From assembly GCA_963921935.1 (NCBI GenBank), contig OY998184.1:88200364-88264363 (forward strand): a DNA stretch of 64,000 nt. The letters run 5' to 3'. Under the pieces are notes generated by a model, which worked only from the letters and a program-made list of their open reading frames with translations, made no database searches and was not told the DNA's origin. The stretch comes from Galeruca laticollis. Taxonomy: Eukaryota > Arthropoda > Insecta > Coleoptera > Chrysomelidae. How positions within the stretch are numbered: the first letter of the stretch is position 1; each line of letters starts with the position of its first letter. Shown here piece after piece: positions 39,999-51,297 of the stretch. A program made the position numbers and the translations under genes.

Positions 39999-40529
39999 AA
40001 ACTCAACATAAGGGGTACAAATGTAACACGTTACAATTGTACCGACTAGTACCCGAACGACATTTTGAAATGTTTGGCTTAGTTACCAGAACAAGACAAG
40101 TCATAACCTCAAATTAGCATTAGGACTTTTTAAAGTCATGTTTGCTCTAAACGTCAACCATAAATTCTTTGCCATAAATGTAAACATGGTATAGGTTATA
40201 CATAAGAAGGCAAAACACTAAAATTTTACTTACCTGTCTTCAAAACAACCTATTTAACATAACTTTTGACTCGTATTACATGGACAGCTCTAATCAACAT
40301 GCAAACTACTTCACACTACAACCTATTTGTTGGCCACGTTGCCAAATTTAAAAAATTACACTAGACGTTTTTCTATCTGTTGTTACATTCGTACCGCGTT
40401 ACAATTGTACCCGACCTCCCCTATAATAGAAACATTTTTGTAATTGAAGTTTTTTCTTCAATGGATACATTTTTATGAAAATGTGAAAAATCAAAAAATG
40501 ACAAATCGCGAACGATTGACCTACATACC

Positions 40530-40932
40530 AGAAATCTTCTGACACGATTCGATATGTGTGTTGCAGCAGATGGACTACAATTCGAAAATCTAATGTGAAG
40601 AATATTAATTAATTAATTGTTTTTTTATTAAATTTTTATTACATTTATTTCTATAGTTCCTTTAAGCAAAAAGCTTTTTGACTAATTTAGCAAAAATAAA
40701 AAATAAACTGATATTTTCTTGATTACTAACGAACCGATTTTATTTTTGAAAAATTTGTTGAATAGACGATGGAAGACCACATCTAAAATTATAAAAAAAT
40801 GTACAGGGTGCTATTGAAAAATTTAAAGTTAGGCCATATTAAAGTGTATTAGAAATGGAATAGATCAGTTTTTGTCTCATTCGAAAATCTCTATTCGTTT
40901 AAGAGATATAGCCTGGACAAATTAGTCTGTTA
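40530..40932 (+). repeat. Dispersed repeat, intron copy 2
   Basis: Opposite-strand copy of 17011-17309 plus 19777-19935. It ends about 40 bp from the donor of the exon at 40970. The repeat probably began further left, near 36.2 kb, with the pogo-like element inserted into it at a TA. Confidence 0.85.
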
Positions 40933-40969
40933 CATCAAATGTATGGCTAAAATTAAAAAGTTTATTTAC

Positions 40970-41026
40970 CTTTAATCCTTTTGCGGGTGGTGAAATTTGT
41001 CCTATTTTATTTTCGTGGAGTCCTCT
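40970..41026 (-). CDS. Probable small exon of the PDE8-like gene
   Basis: A 57-nt, 19-codon phase-0 frame RGLHENKIGQISPPAKGLK between a pyrimidine-rich TTTATTACAG acceptor and a GTAAAT donor. Joined to the next exon it would read ..KGLK-ILTVF.., like the GPMR.....VLLVF passage before the PDE8 REC-like region. The evidence is splice signals, phase and position rather than strong similarity. Confidence 0.55.
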
Positions 41027-41029
41027 CTG

Positions 41030-42020
41030 TAATAAAAAATGAGGAAATTATCATTAGTCAGATTAACAGATAAAAATTTAATCACGGTTGGAGGGAATTA
41101 CGCGTAAAAAATTATCTGATAAAATATTACAATTACAGTCAATCCGTAAATGATCGAGCGTTCACTGCTCTGACGAAAAAAGCGTTGTCATATCTCAATC
41201 TTATTTTACCCATTTGCAACCCTATCTAAATGTTAAAATCAAAATAAGCCATCGAGTTGAAGTTGTAGCAAATTACGGATAATACAAAATTTACTATTTA
41301 ATTTCATAATATGAATTATATTCGGCCTCTGGCCAATAATCCACAACCTTGAAAGAAAATATCTACCCTATCCCATCTTTGCCCAAACTACGGTCATATA
41401 AATCAGTCTTTGTTTTTGTCCTGGCACATACCCATCGTATAGTGAGTGAAATTTTTAAAAACATGTTCAAACATTCGCTAAAGAGAAACTACATTGTCAT
41501 TAATTATCTTGAATTATGTCGAATAAAGTTCATGTATTGAGATTTAATTATATCTACTTTATATCATAGATTATTCTCTAAAAAAATAGTAAATTAAAAT
41601 AAAAAATCGACCTGTTTCGTTATTTTTTTCTTTCTCAAATTTTTCTTCTTTTGATGAGGTTTGCTTAAAATTCTGAATGGAAGTATATCCGGATAAAATT
41701 CTCCCATTTATATTATTTAAAATTGATCTAAAATTCGAAATATTAACAAAATTGTATGACACTCTTGATAAAACTTACAAATGTACATTTTCTTATATAA
41801 AAGAGTCGATAATTAATAATTTCTATATATAAATCAACACCGTAAAAATGTTTATAAGTTCTGACATTTCTGTATATGACATTTATACAAAAACATAAGT
41901 GGAAGTGACAATGTCAAAATGGTGGGATTACGGCCACATCAACAAAGTCCACATCTTTTTTGGCGAAGAATGTAACAAATTTCTCATGTCGACTTTGTTG
42001 ATTTGTTATTTTCACTAACA
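41030..42020. other. Host intron, no gene seen
   Basis: AT-rich intron sequence upstream of the small PDE8-like exon on the gene strand. No repeat or frame recognised. Confidence 0.5.
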
Positions 42021-42600
42021 CTATTGGAATATCTCCGGGGCTAACTTAATCCCATAAGGTATTATTTTAAATTTGTATCTCCCAAATGGAGTACCAAATG
42101 TGCATCTTGAACTAGCCACGTCTAATGGAATTTGGTAAAATCCTTGTGCAGTATCTAATGAAGAGAAGAGTTCTACATTTGATAACTTGCTAGTAATTTG
42201 GTACCTAAAGTAGGTATTTGACAATGTTCTCGCATTATCGTTTTATTTAAATCAATAGGGTCAAGACAAATGCGTAATTTATTATCTGATTTTCTAACCT
42301 AAACTAGTGAATTTACGCATTGTGAACTCCCGTGAACTTTCTCAATGATTTTATCTTTTTCTAAACCTTCAAGACTAACTTACAAAGGAATAGCAACTTT
42401 TCTAGTGGAATGAACCACTGGATTTCTTATGTCATCTACCTCTATATGGTAAGTATCTTTGATGCAACCTACACCCTCAAAAAGATCATTGTAGTTTTTA
42501 ACCAGTTCAGTGTAATCTGAAACATTTGAATCAAAAGATTCTACTTTTGCAATTAGTCCCAAGTCAACACTTGACTACAAACCTAGAATGGCTTGTGAAT
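42021..42600 (-). pseudogene. Ty3/gypsy reverse transcriptase fragment
   Basis: Broken frames give YHIEVDDIRNPVVHSTRKVA (RT N-terminal), then RICLDPIDLNKTIMREH and LDTAQGFYQIPLDVASSRCT, FGTPFGRYKFKIIPYGIKLA, the K02A2.6-like gypsy RT fingers and start of the palm. It lacks the YVDD motif. Two frame breaks. No LTRs adjacent, so it is an isolated scrap. Confidence 0.8.
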
Positions 42601-43340
42601 TTGAATTTATAATATAAAACTCTAAATTATGTATTTTCTCATTTCTTACACATTAAATAAAAAAAAAATTTTTTTGAAAAAACTATTTACGTCACCTTCA
42701 AGAACATAAGATTTGCTTCAATTTTCATCTCTACGATTTTTTTGTAAGAACACATCCAGAAATGACACGAGCATAAATCACTTGAATTTTAGGTCGTCTG
42801 AGCTGTGCTTGCAAGCTCCAGCAGAAATTATTAGACAATCTAGGAGAGTGATGCTGGGTCAATATATTTTCATTTAAAAATGAAAAATCAATTATGGGAA
42901 ACTTTTGACTTTTATTTCCTCACTTTCCCGGACAAAAAGGATTTTAAATAGTACTGGTTTTCGATAATAGACAAAAGGTTAAAAAATTTCGGTCTCGGCT
43001 TAAATAGCAATAATCTGATGGATTCGGTTATCTACTGAAATTTATGACAAAACCAACTTTACTTAAATTAAATCAAAAGAGCGGTTAACTGTGAGTGGTT
43101 GTTACTTCACTCTTTGCAATTCCCTTTTGCCGTACTTTCTCCAAACCCTGATTTTGTTTGGAGTAAGGGTTTTTGTGCAAGTAGAAGCGACCGCATCATT
43201 TATTGGTATTCTTATATAAATGAGTTCCGCGAGGAAACCGTTTTTAAATAATTATATTATTTTATGAGAAAATATTTAAAATTCTAAAAATTTTATAGTT
43301 GTGTCGATATAAAAATATCTTCAGAATGAATAATAAATAA
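42601..43340. other. No gene seen
   Basis: AT-rich sequence left of the PLE C/D pair, without recognisable frame or repeat. Confidence 0.5.
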
Positions 43341-43449
43341 ATTGACTGTCTCGACCCTTACTTCGTGGAATATGCTCATATTAGTGTTTTTAAATGAAAC
43401 TCGAGACCTTGAGTAGTTAATTCCACAATATAATACAAGTTATTGAAAA

Positions 43450-43505
43450 TTCTAAAAAATTGACAATTGTTTCGATAAATCAATATCATCGTCAGAATGA
43501 CAGAA
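43450..43505 (-). ncRNA. Hammerhead-like motif, PLE C tail
   Basis: Minus-strand copy with conserved core (CTGACGA, stem II GATA/TATC, GAAA, GTC). Confidence 0.6.
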
Positions 43506-43764
43506 GTTACATTTCATTTTATGCCTATCTGATGTTTAGTAGTTATATATTTGGCTAGACCAAGAAGTAACCTAACTTGTGATTGGCTAAATATATGTTT
43601 ATAGAAAAAAGAAGAAGATATGATATTACAAATATTGAAGCTTAGATATTATTAGCCCTATGGTGATATCCTGGATATGATTTTTCCAATTAAGATCAGT
43701 ATAACTGTGCAATGATATAGAAAACCAGGAAAACTATATCTGCTGATCTTTACAATTATCACTT

Positions 43765-45294
43765 AAGAAGACAGTTTATTAGTGGTGAATTCCCTAGATT
43801 TAACTGTTCATTGACAACTTCATATTGTGGGTTTCTTAAATGTCTTCTAATTTCCAGTTCTTCAAGGAAATCCAGTTCTTGTTTCTTTTCACAAATATGC
43901 AGTACTTCTAGTTCTGTGTTAGGTGTCAATGAATGATTAATGTCAAGTAGATGTTTTGCGTAGTGGGATTTATCTGGTTATTTTAATCTGTATGCTCGTA
44001 AGTGGTCACTGTATCGTATTTCAAAATTCCTAAGGGTCTGACCCAAATAGACAGCATTACATTCTGGACATTTGAGTTTATATATACCTGACTTCTTTAA
44101 TAGTGGTATTTTTGTTTTTACATTTAACAATTTTGTACTAACGTTACTTTCTGTTTTAAAAGAAATTATTGTATTCGTTGCTGAAGATATTATCTTTGGA
44201 ATATTATTAGAAATATTTCCTGCTTATGTGATGGTTTTATAAGTTTTAATTTCATCAGCTTGTTTAGGATATATTAGTTGTAATGCCACTTTTTCCTCTT
44301 TTTACTAATTAGCTTATTTATCATATCTAATGGATAACCGTTAGATGTTGCTATTTGTCTAATTGTATTAATCTCTCTATCAAAATTACATTTGTTCATA
44401 GGAACTGAAAAAGCTCTATGTATCATTGAATTATATGCTGCTAGTCTGTGTGACACAGTGTGGTTAGAATTGAATGGAATTGTTATAACAGTTTGTGTTG
44501 GTTTTCGGTAAATTGAATAATCAAGTACATTATTAACTCTTTGAATTTTTAAATCAAGAAAATTGATTGAGCTATTTTCTTCAATTTCTAATGTAAATTT
44601 AATTTTCGGGTGTAAATTATTGATGTGGTTGAAAAATACATCTAATTGTCGTTCAATACCCATAAAACAAGCTAATATGTCATCTACATATCTATACCAA
44701 AATAAAATATTTTTCGAAATATTACTTTCAAAGATCTTTCTTTCTAAATTGTCCATAAAAATGTTTGCTAAAATAGGTGATATAGGGCTTCCCATTGGTA
44801 AACCTTCATTTTGAATATATATCTTATTGTCAAAAGTGAAATAATTCTGATTAATGCATACATCAAATAAATTAAGTATATCTGATATTATTCCTGGATT
44901 AATATTTTTATCTTCTAGTAATTTTCTTACAAGTATTAGACATTCTTTAGGAGGAATTTTAGTAAACATATTAGCTACGATATGAGTTTATAGTTATCTT
45001 GTAAGTGGATTGCTTTCAACTTTTTGATTAGTTCTATTGAATTTCTAATTGAGTACTGAGATTCATTTCCGTAAGTATTGAGTATATTGTTGAGCTTCTT
45101 TGCCAATATATTATTAGGAGCATTAACATAAGAGACTACAGGTCTAATTGGTTTCGTTATTTTATGTAATTTAACTGTTCCATATAATTGTGGACAATGA
45201 GGATTCTTATGTATGATAGACCTCTTTTCGTAATCATTTAAAAGATAATTTGAATTATTAACAATATCCCTTACATTATTAGAAAACTTCTTTG
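43765..45294 (-). pseudogene. PLE C reverse transcriptase and GIY-YIG, broken
   Basis: Order on the minus strand: KFSNNVRDIVNNSNYLLNDY and QLYGTVKLHKITKPIRPVVS (RT fingers, 45.3-45.0 kb), a shift near 44972, then FTKIPPKECLILV, GLPMGSPISPILANIFMD, FWYRYVDDILACF (catalytic YVDD) and NFLDLKIQR. A shift near 44280 and a stop in the GIY-YIG part (LK*PDKS, about 43975) follow. An EN-positive PLE polyprotein, dead. Confidence 0.85.
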
Positions 45295-45297
45295 CCA

Positions 45298-47050
45298 ATT
45301 TAATCAAAAATATTGAACCTTCAAAAGTTAAACGTCAAACAAAAAATGACATTTTAGTTTTAAACGCAATAAAAAAGAAGATAGAGAATAATAACCTAAC
45401 AGTTACAAAATCTGATAAGGGGAACGCTACTGTCATTTTGACGACTGAAAATTACAATTCCAAAGTATATAACTTTATAGAATCCAGCGATGTAAAAGTT
45501 CTTAAAGCAGACCCAACAAAGAAGTTTTCTAATAATGTAAGGGATATTGTTAATAATTCAAATTATCTTTTAAATGATTACGAAAAGAGGTCTATCATAC
45601 ATAAGAATCCTCATTGTCCACAATTATATGGAACAGTTAAATTACATAAAATAACGAACCAATTAGACCTGTAGTCTCTTATGTTAATGCTCCTAATAAT
45701 ATATTGGCAAAGAAGCTAAACAATATACTCAATACTTACGGATATGAATCTCAGTACTCAATTAGAAATTCAATAGAACTAATCAAAAAGTTGAAAGCAA
45801 TCCACTTACAAGATAACATATCGTTCGATGTAACTAACATGTTTACTAAAATTCCTCCTAACGAATGTCTAATACTTGTAAGAAAATTACTAGAAGATAA
45901 AAATATTAATCCAGGATAAATATCAGATATACTTAATTTATTTGATGTATGCATTAATCAGAATTATTTCACTTTTGACAATAAGATATATATTCAAAAT
46001 GAAGGTTTACCAATGGGAAGCCCTATATCACCTATTTTAGCAAACATTTTTATGGACAATTTAGAAAGAAAGATCTTTGAAAGTAATATTTCGAAAAATA
46101 TTTTATTTTGGTATAGATATGTAGATGACATATTAGCTTGTTTTATGGGTATTGAACGACAATTAGATGTATTTTTCAACCACATCAATAATTCACACCC
46201 GAAAATTAAATTTACATTAGAAATTGAAGAAAATAGCTCAATCAATTTTCCTGATTTAAAAATTCAAAGAGTTAATAATGTACTTGATTATTCAATTTAC
46301 CGAAAACCAACACAAACTGATGTAACAATTCCATTCAATTCTAACCACCCTGTGTCACACAGACTAGCAGCATATAATTCAATGATACATAGAGCTTTTT
46401 CAGTTCCTATGAACAAATGTAATTTTGATAGAGAGATGAATACAATTAGACAAATAGCAACATCTAACGGTTATCCATTAGATATGATAAATAAGCTAAT
46501 TAGTAAAAAAGAGGAAAAAGTGGAATTACAACTAATATATCCTAAACAAGCTGATGAAATTAAAACTTATAAAACCATCACATAAGCAGGAAATATTTCT
46601 AATAATATTTCAAAGATAATATCTTCAGCAACGAATACAACAATTTCTTTTAAAACAGAAAGTAACGTTAGTACAAAATTGTTAAATGTAAAAACAAAAA
46701 TACCACTATTAAAGAAGTCAGGTATATATAAACTCAAATGTCCAGAATGTAATGCTGTCTATTTGGGTCAGACCCTTAGGAATTTTGAAATACGATACAG
46801 TGAGCACTTACGAGCATACAGATTAAAACAACCAGATAAATCCCACTACGCAAAACATCTACTTGACACCAATCATTCATTGACACCTAACACAGAACTA
46901 GAAGTGCTGCATATTTGTGAAAAGAAACAAGAACTGGATTTCCTTGAAGAACTGGAAATTAGAAGACATTTAAGAAACCCACAATATGAAGTTGTCAATG
47001 AACAGTTAAATCTAGGGAGTTCTCCACTAATAAACTGTCTTCTTAAGTGA
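45298..47050 (+). pseudogene. PLE D reverse transcriptase and GIY-YIG, broken
   Basis: The most 5'-extended PLE copy here: TVTKSDKGNATVILTTENYN (the PLE N-terminal K..KG..T block), RT fingers, a small deletion near 45660, FTKIPPNECLILV, a shift near 45918, GLPMGSPISPILANIFMD and FWYRYVDDILACF, and a TAA near 46583 in the linker. The GIY-YIG part (46679-47050) is open. It still lacks the very N-terminus. Confidence 0.85.
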
Positions 47051-47301
47051 TAATTGTAAAGATCGGCAGATATAGTTTTCCTGGTTTTCTATATCATTGC
47101 ACAGTTATACTGATCTTAATTGGAAAAATGATATCCAGGATATCACCATAGGGCTAATAATATCTAAGCTTCAATATTTGTAATATCACATCTTCTTCTT
47201 TTTTCTATAAACATATATTAAGCCAGTCACAAGTTAGGTTACTTCTTGGTCTAGCCAAAAATAACTACTAAACATCAGGTAGGCATAAAATGAAATGTAA
47301 C

Positions 47302-47357
47302 TTCTGTCATTCTGACGATGACATTGATTTATGGAAACAATTGTCAATTTTTTAGAA
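47302..47357 (+). ncRNA. Decayed hammerhead-like motif, PLE D tail
   Basis: Core CTGACGA and GAAAC..GTC are kept, but stem II has changed from GATA/TATC to GACA/TATG, which would not pair. Probably inactive. Confidence 0.5.
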
Positions 47358-47456
47358 TTTTCAATAACTTGTATTATATTGTGGAATTAACTAGAGACCT
47401 TGAGTTTCATTTAAAAACACTAAATAAATAATTTTTCAATTCAAAATTTGATTTAC

Positions 47457-47693
47457 CTTTACTTCCCTCATCTTCAGTATAGACGCTCGGGGTTTCGTAT
47501 TAGATACAGGTATGGCATAATTATCTGGCAAAGCATCTAAGTAGAAATGTATAGTTTTCCTCCGTTCATATCTTCCGTCTACACGAGTGTTATTATCGTT
47601 AGCTATTTGCAAATCCTTTATTTCTATTTCGTGTTTTGGTGTACAACAACCAAATTTCCACCAGAAACTTCTTGACGATTTCCTTTCTTTCAT
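47457..47693 (-). CDS. Probable first coding exon of the PDE8-like gene
   Basis: ATG-initiated frame of 79 codons ending in phase 0 at a GTAAAT donor (KMREVK|gtaaat). The N-terminus MKERKSSRSFWWKFGCCTPK is basic, aromatic and has a CC pair that could be lipidated, reasonable for a membrane-associated phosphodiesterase. It lies between the PLE pair and the errantivirus and is not part of either. The link to the exons at 40970 and 16711 rests on strand and phase only; it could be a different gene. Confidence 0.45.
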
Positions 47694-47754
47694 TAAGTGT
47701 GGAAAAGTTTAAAATATTCATTAGTTGGGTTTATTAATATTTAGTAAAGGATCC

Positions 47755-47900
47755 CGTACTTCTCTTATGGAAACGGGAGCACCGTCAAATTGTCTGAATT
47801 TTTGATATGTACTAGTAATGTGATCAAGAGTCTCCATGGGTCCAACCTTATTCTATAGCTAGTTTTAGAGATACAGGGCGTTGAAGTTTACAGTCCCGAC
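47755..47900 (-). repeat. Dispersed repeat shared with 57985-58140
   Basis: On the minus strand this matches 57985-58140, including AATAAGGTTGG.CCCATGGAG, ATTTGACGGTGCTC and GTTTCCATAAGAGAAGT. A short dispersed element of unknown class. Confidence 0.8.
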
Positions 47901-47969
47901 TTTTTTAAAACGGTCCCAAAAAAGTCTCTCTTAACCCGCCATTTCACGCGCCTTTCATTTTAACGCGTG

Positions 47970-48177
47970 AATTACCTCAACGCATCCTGATGACATCGCA
48001 GTGTAAACGCCAAGTCAGCAGAGTGTGTAACCGAGGACATAAAAACAGTTGTACATAGTTTTTTGTTGTTGTTGTTAATTTGAATTTAAAGTAAACGTAA
48101 TAATTGTCAGAGAATATAATTGTAACTGGAAAATAAAGTTTTTTAAAAATAGAATTTAGTGCTTGAAGCAGTTAATT
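47970..48177 (+). repeat. 5' LTR of the errantivirus-like provirus
   Basis: 208 bp beginning AATTACCTCAACGCATCCTG and ending GCTTGAAGCAGTTAATT. Matches 54625-54831 with a handful of differences and one base in length. AATT at both ends is the errantivirus pattern rather than TG..CA. Confidence 0.92.
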
Positions 48178-48194
48178 GGCGCAGTCAGTAGGAT
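48177..48194 (+). promoter_or_regulatory. Primer binding site, tRNA-Ser type
   Basis: TGGCGCAGTCAGTAGGAT directly follows the LTR. It matches, with one change, the tRNA-Ser-type PBS known for 17.6/297-like errantiviruses. Confidence 0.8.
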
Positions 48195-48452
48195 ATCGTG
48201 GGATTGATTTGTATCGAACAAACCAATTTCGTGTCGACGATTAGCCCGATATCGAACCGTATAAACTGTCAGTAGTGGTGACGCCGACGGATACGTTAAA
48301 AAGTGAACCTCAAGTTAAGAAGTTTGGGAATTGGAATCATATCGTCCACTTCTGCGAGGGACCAGTGTTTCGAAGAAGACAAAATTGCTGAACCGGACCT
48401 CTACCTCATAATTGGAATGCTGAGAGTCATTTATTTACTGTGAGTGCAATTT

Positions 48453-48842
48453 ATGTCTGATATACTTGAAATTTTAACAAATAGTTTACAAAATTTGTCT
48501 ATTGATAACACTTTAATTGTCTCTTCGATGGCGAATACAAGCTCAAATACTATTAATATTGACAACAACCAAAATAATGATATAATGGCAGAAAATTTTA
48601 AATCTGAATATTTGAAATGTATTCCACAATTCGATGGAAATCCGAATGACTTAAATCAATTTTTATCAGTTTGTGATAGTCTTGTTATCAATTTTTATGA
48701 TAGGGTAAACCCAAATAATTTTCATAATGTATACTTGTTGCAGTCTATAATAAGTAAATTACACTCACCATCAAAACCAATTATTACGAAATTATTTGAA
48801 AATAAGCAGAGAATAAATAACGTTACAAAATTCAGACAATAA
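48453..48842 (+). pseudogene. Errantivirus-like Gag, N-terminal part
   Basis: From an ATG at 48453 the frame encodes an acidic, Asn-rich start and then IPQFDGNPNDLNQFLSVCDS, a block typical of gypsy/errantivirus Gag. It stops at 48842, after which Gag and Pol sequence is frame-broken and mostly deleted. About 130 residues of a normally ~400-residue protein remain. Confidence 0.75.
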
Positions 48843-49098
48843 TTTCGAAAACGATATAATTAATTTCATAAAAGAATATATTGCCCCCGGGATATCATAT
48901 TACTTGTATTTTGTAAAAACTGAAATGGTTGAACCGTTCTGCGAAGTTGTAAGGAAAAATTTTAAGTGGCCGTCATTAAAATTTCGTAGATGTACAGAAA
49001 GGTTATATAACAAGTAAAGCCGAAATAATACAAAATTATCACGAATCAAAAAGCAACCATAGGGGAATCGAAGGAACACTTAATAGAATCAAAAAGAA
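48843..49098 (+). pseudogene. Pol remnant leading to the integrase zinc domain
   Basis: Short pieces with frame changes. The last, 49030-49098, reads NYHESKSNHRGIEGTLNRIK, the two His of the integrase HHCC zinc domain. PLE E interrupts it, and the frame resumes at 51298 with the two Cys. Everything from protease through RNase H is absent. Confidence 0.72.
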
Positions 49099-49204
49099 AT
49101 TGACTGTCTCGACCCTTACTTCGTGGAATATGCTCATATTAGTGTTTTTAAATGAAACTCACGGTCTCTAGTTAATTCCACTATATAATAAAAGTTATTG
49201 AAAA

Positions 49205-49260
49205 GCCTAAAAAAATTACAATTGTTTCGATAAATCAATATCATAGTCAGAATGACAGAA
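49205..49260 (-). ncRNA. Mutated hammerhead-like motif, PLE E left tail
   Basis: On the minus strand the core reads CTGACTA instead of CTGACGA (an invariant G lost) and the cleavage triplet is GTA. Expected to be inactive. Confidence 0.5.
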
Positions 49261-49702
49261 GTTACATTTCATTTTATGCCTACCTGATGTTTAGTAGTTA
49301 TTTTTAGCTAGATCAAGAAGTAACCTAACTTGTGATTAGCTTAATATATGTTTATAGAAAAAAGAAGAAGATGTGATATTACAAATATTGAAGCTTAGAT
49401 ATTATAAGCCCTATGGTGATATCCTGGATATCATTTTTCCAATTAAGATCACTATAACTGTGCAATGATATAGAAAACCAGGAAAACTATATCTGCTGAT
49501 CTTTACAATTATCACTTAAGAAGACAGTTTATTAGTGGAGAATTCCCTAGATTTACCTGTTCATTGACAACTTCATATTGTGGGTTTCTTAAATGTCTTC
49601 TAATTTCCAGTTCTTGAAGGAAATCCAGTTATTGTTTCTTTTCGCAAATATGCAGCACTTCTAGTTATGTGTTAGGTGTCAATGAATGATTGGTGTCAAG
49701 TA

Positions 49703-50926
49703 GATGTAACTGATATGTTTACTAAAATTCCTCCTAAAGAATGTCTAATACTTGTAAGAAAATTACTAGAAGATAAAAATATTAATCCAGGAATAATATC
49801 AGATATACTTAATTTATTTGATGTATGCATTAATCAGAATTATTTCACTTTTGACAATAAGATATATATTCAAAATGAAGGTTTACCAATGGGAAGCCCT
49901 ATATCACCTATTTTAGCAAACATTTTTATGGACAATTTAGAAAGAAAGATCTTTGAAAGTAACATTTCGAAAAATATTTTATTTTGGTATAGATATGTAG
50001 ATGACATATTAGCTTGTTTTATGGGTAGTGAACGACAATTAGATGTATTTTTCAACCACATCAATAATTTACACCCAAAAATTAAATTTACATTAGAAAT
50101 TGAAGAAAATAGCTCAATCAATTTTCTTGATTTAAAAATTCAAAGAGTTAATAATGTACTTGATTATTCAATTTACCGAAAACCAACACAGACTGATGTG
50201 ACAATTCCATTCAATTCTAACCACCCTATGTCACACAGACTAGCAGCGTATAATTCAATGATACATAGAGCTTTTTCAGTTCCTATGAACAAATGTAATT
50301 TTGATAGAGAAATTAATACAATTAGACAAATAGCAACATCTAACGGTTATCCCTTAGATATGATAAATAAGCTAATTAGTAAAAAAGAAGAAAAAGTGGC
50401 ATTACAACTAATATATCCTAAACAAGCTGATGAAATTGAAACTTATAAAACCATCACATATGCAGGAAATATTTCTAATAATATTTCAAAGATATTATCT
50501 TCAGCAACGAATACAACAATTTCTTTTAAAACAGAAAGTAAAATTAGTACAAAATTGTGAAATGTAAAAACCATAATACCACTATTAAAGAAGTCAGGTA
50601 TATATAAACTCAAATGTCCAGAATGTAATGCTGTCTATTTGGGTCAGACCCTTAGGAATTTTGAAATACGATACAGTGAGCACTTACGAGCATACAGATT
50701 AAAACAACCAGATAAATCCCACTACGCAAAACATCTACTTGACACCAATCATTCATTGACACCTAACACAGAACTAGAAGTGCTGCATATTTGTGAAAAG
50801 AAACAAGAACTGGATTTCCTTGAAGAACTGGAAACTAGAAGATATTTAAGAAACCCACAATATGAAGTTGTCAATGAACAGTTAAATCTAGGGAATTCTC
50901 CACTAATAAACTGTCTTCTTAAGTGA
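49703..50926 (+). pseudogene. PLE E reverse transcriptase and GIY-YIG, one stop
   Basis: Open from FTKIPPKECLILVRKLLEDK through GLPMGSPISPILANIFMD, FWYRYVDDILACF (YVDD catalytic pair) and NFLDLKIQR to the linker. A TGA at 50558-50560 (STKL*) interrupts the frame before the GIY-YIG domain, which then runs CPECNAVYLGQTLRNFEIRY to the end. The RT N-terminal fingers are missing by 5' truncation. This is the longest continuous PLE RT frame in the window. Confidence 0.87.
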
Positions 50927-51177
50927 TAATTGTAAAGATCGGCAGATATAGTTTTCCTGGTTTTCTATATCATTGCACAGTTATACTGATCTTAATTGGA
51001 AAAATGATATCCAGGATGTCACCATAGGGCTAATAATATCTAAGCTTCAATATTTGTAATATCACATCTTCTTCTTTTTTCTATTAACATATACTAAGCC
51101 AATCACAAGTTAGGTTACTTCTTGGTCTAGCCAAAAATAACTACTAAACATCAGGTAGGCATAAAATGAAATGTAAC

Positions 51178-51233
51178 TTCTGTCATTCTGACGATGATAT
51201 TGATTTATCGAAACAATTGTCAATTTTTTAGAA
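51178..51233 (+). ncRNA. Hammerhead-like motif, PLE E right tail
   Basis: Plus-strand copy with the full core (CTGACGA at 51188-51194; GTC at 51219-51221). Confidence 0.6.
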
Positions 51234-51297
51234 TTTTCAATAACTTTTATTATATAGTGGAATTAACTAGAGACCGTGAGTTTCATTTAAAAACACT

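Larger units (their letters stand above)
36421..40421 (-). mobile_element. Pogo-like (DDE_1) transposon with nested PLE
   Basis: Termini GGGGAGGTCGGGTATAGTTG (left) and, on the other strand, GGGGAGGTCGGGTACAATTG (right), flanked by TA on both sides (36419-36420 and 40422-40423), as expected for pogo/Tc1-type elements. The transposase gene is on the minus strand and is split by PLE B at 38520-39722. Confidence 0.88.
43341..47421. mobile_element. Penelope-like elements C and D, head-to-head pair
   Basis: C (minus, 43341-45294, first 42 bp left-only) and D (plus, from about 45298 to 47421) are inverted copies with arms of about 1.9 kb. A 222-nt centre (45295-45516) belongs to D only and codes a more N-terminal RT segment. 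Outer flanks share AATAAATAA. The arms differ by point changes and a few indels, so both have decayed independently since insertion. Confidence 0.88.
49099..51297 (+). mobile_element. Penelope-like element E, inserted in the errantivirus integrase
   Basis: Left: 42-bp left-only sequence (49099-49140) and an inverted arm to about 49705 covering the tail and part of GIY-YIG. Right: direct copy from about 49703 to 51297 with RT and GIY-YIG. The flanks AGAATCAAAAAGAAATT and AGAATCAAAGAAATT are target copies (one now has two extra A) inside the integrase codons for RIKEI. This dates PLE E after the provirus. Confidence 0.9.

Noticed and set aside
41349..41540. 63-codon plus-strand frame in the host intron
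   Set aside because: No family resemblance, no splice or start context; chance frame.
51194..51297. N-terminal 35 codons preceding the errantivirus integrase
   Set aside because: They come from the PLE 3' tail, not from the integrase.
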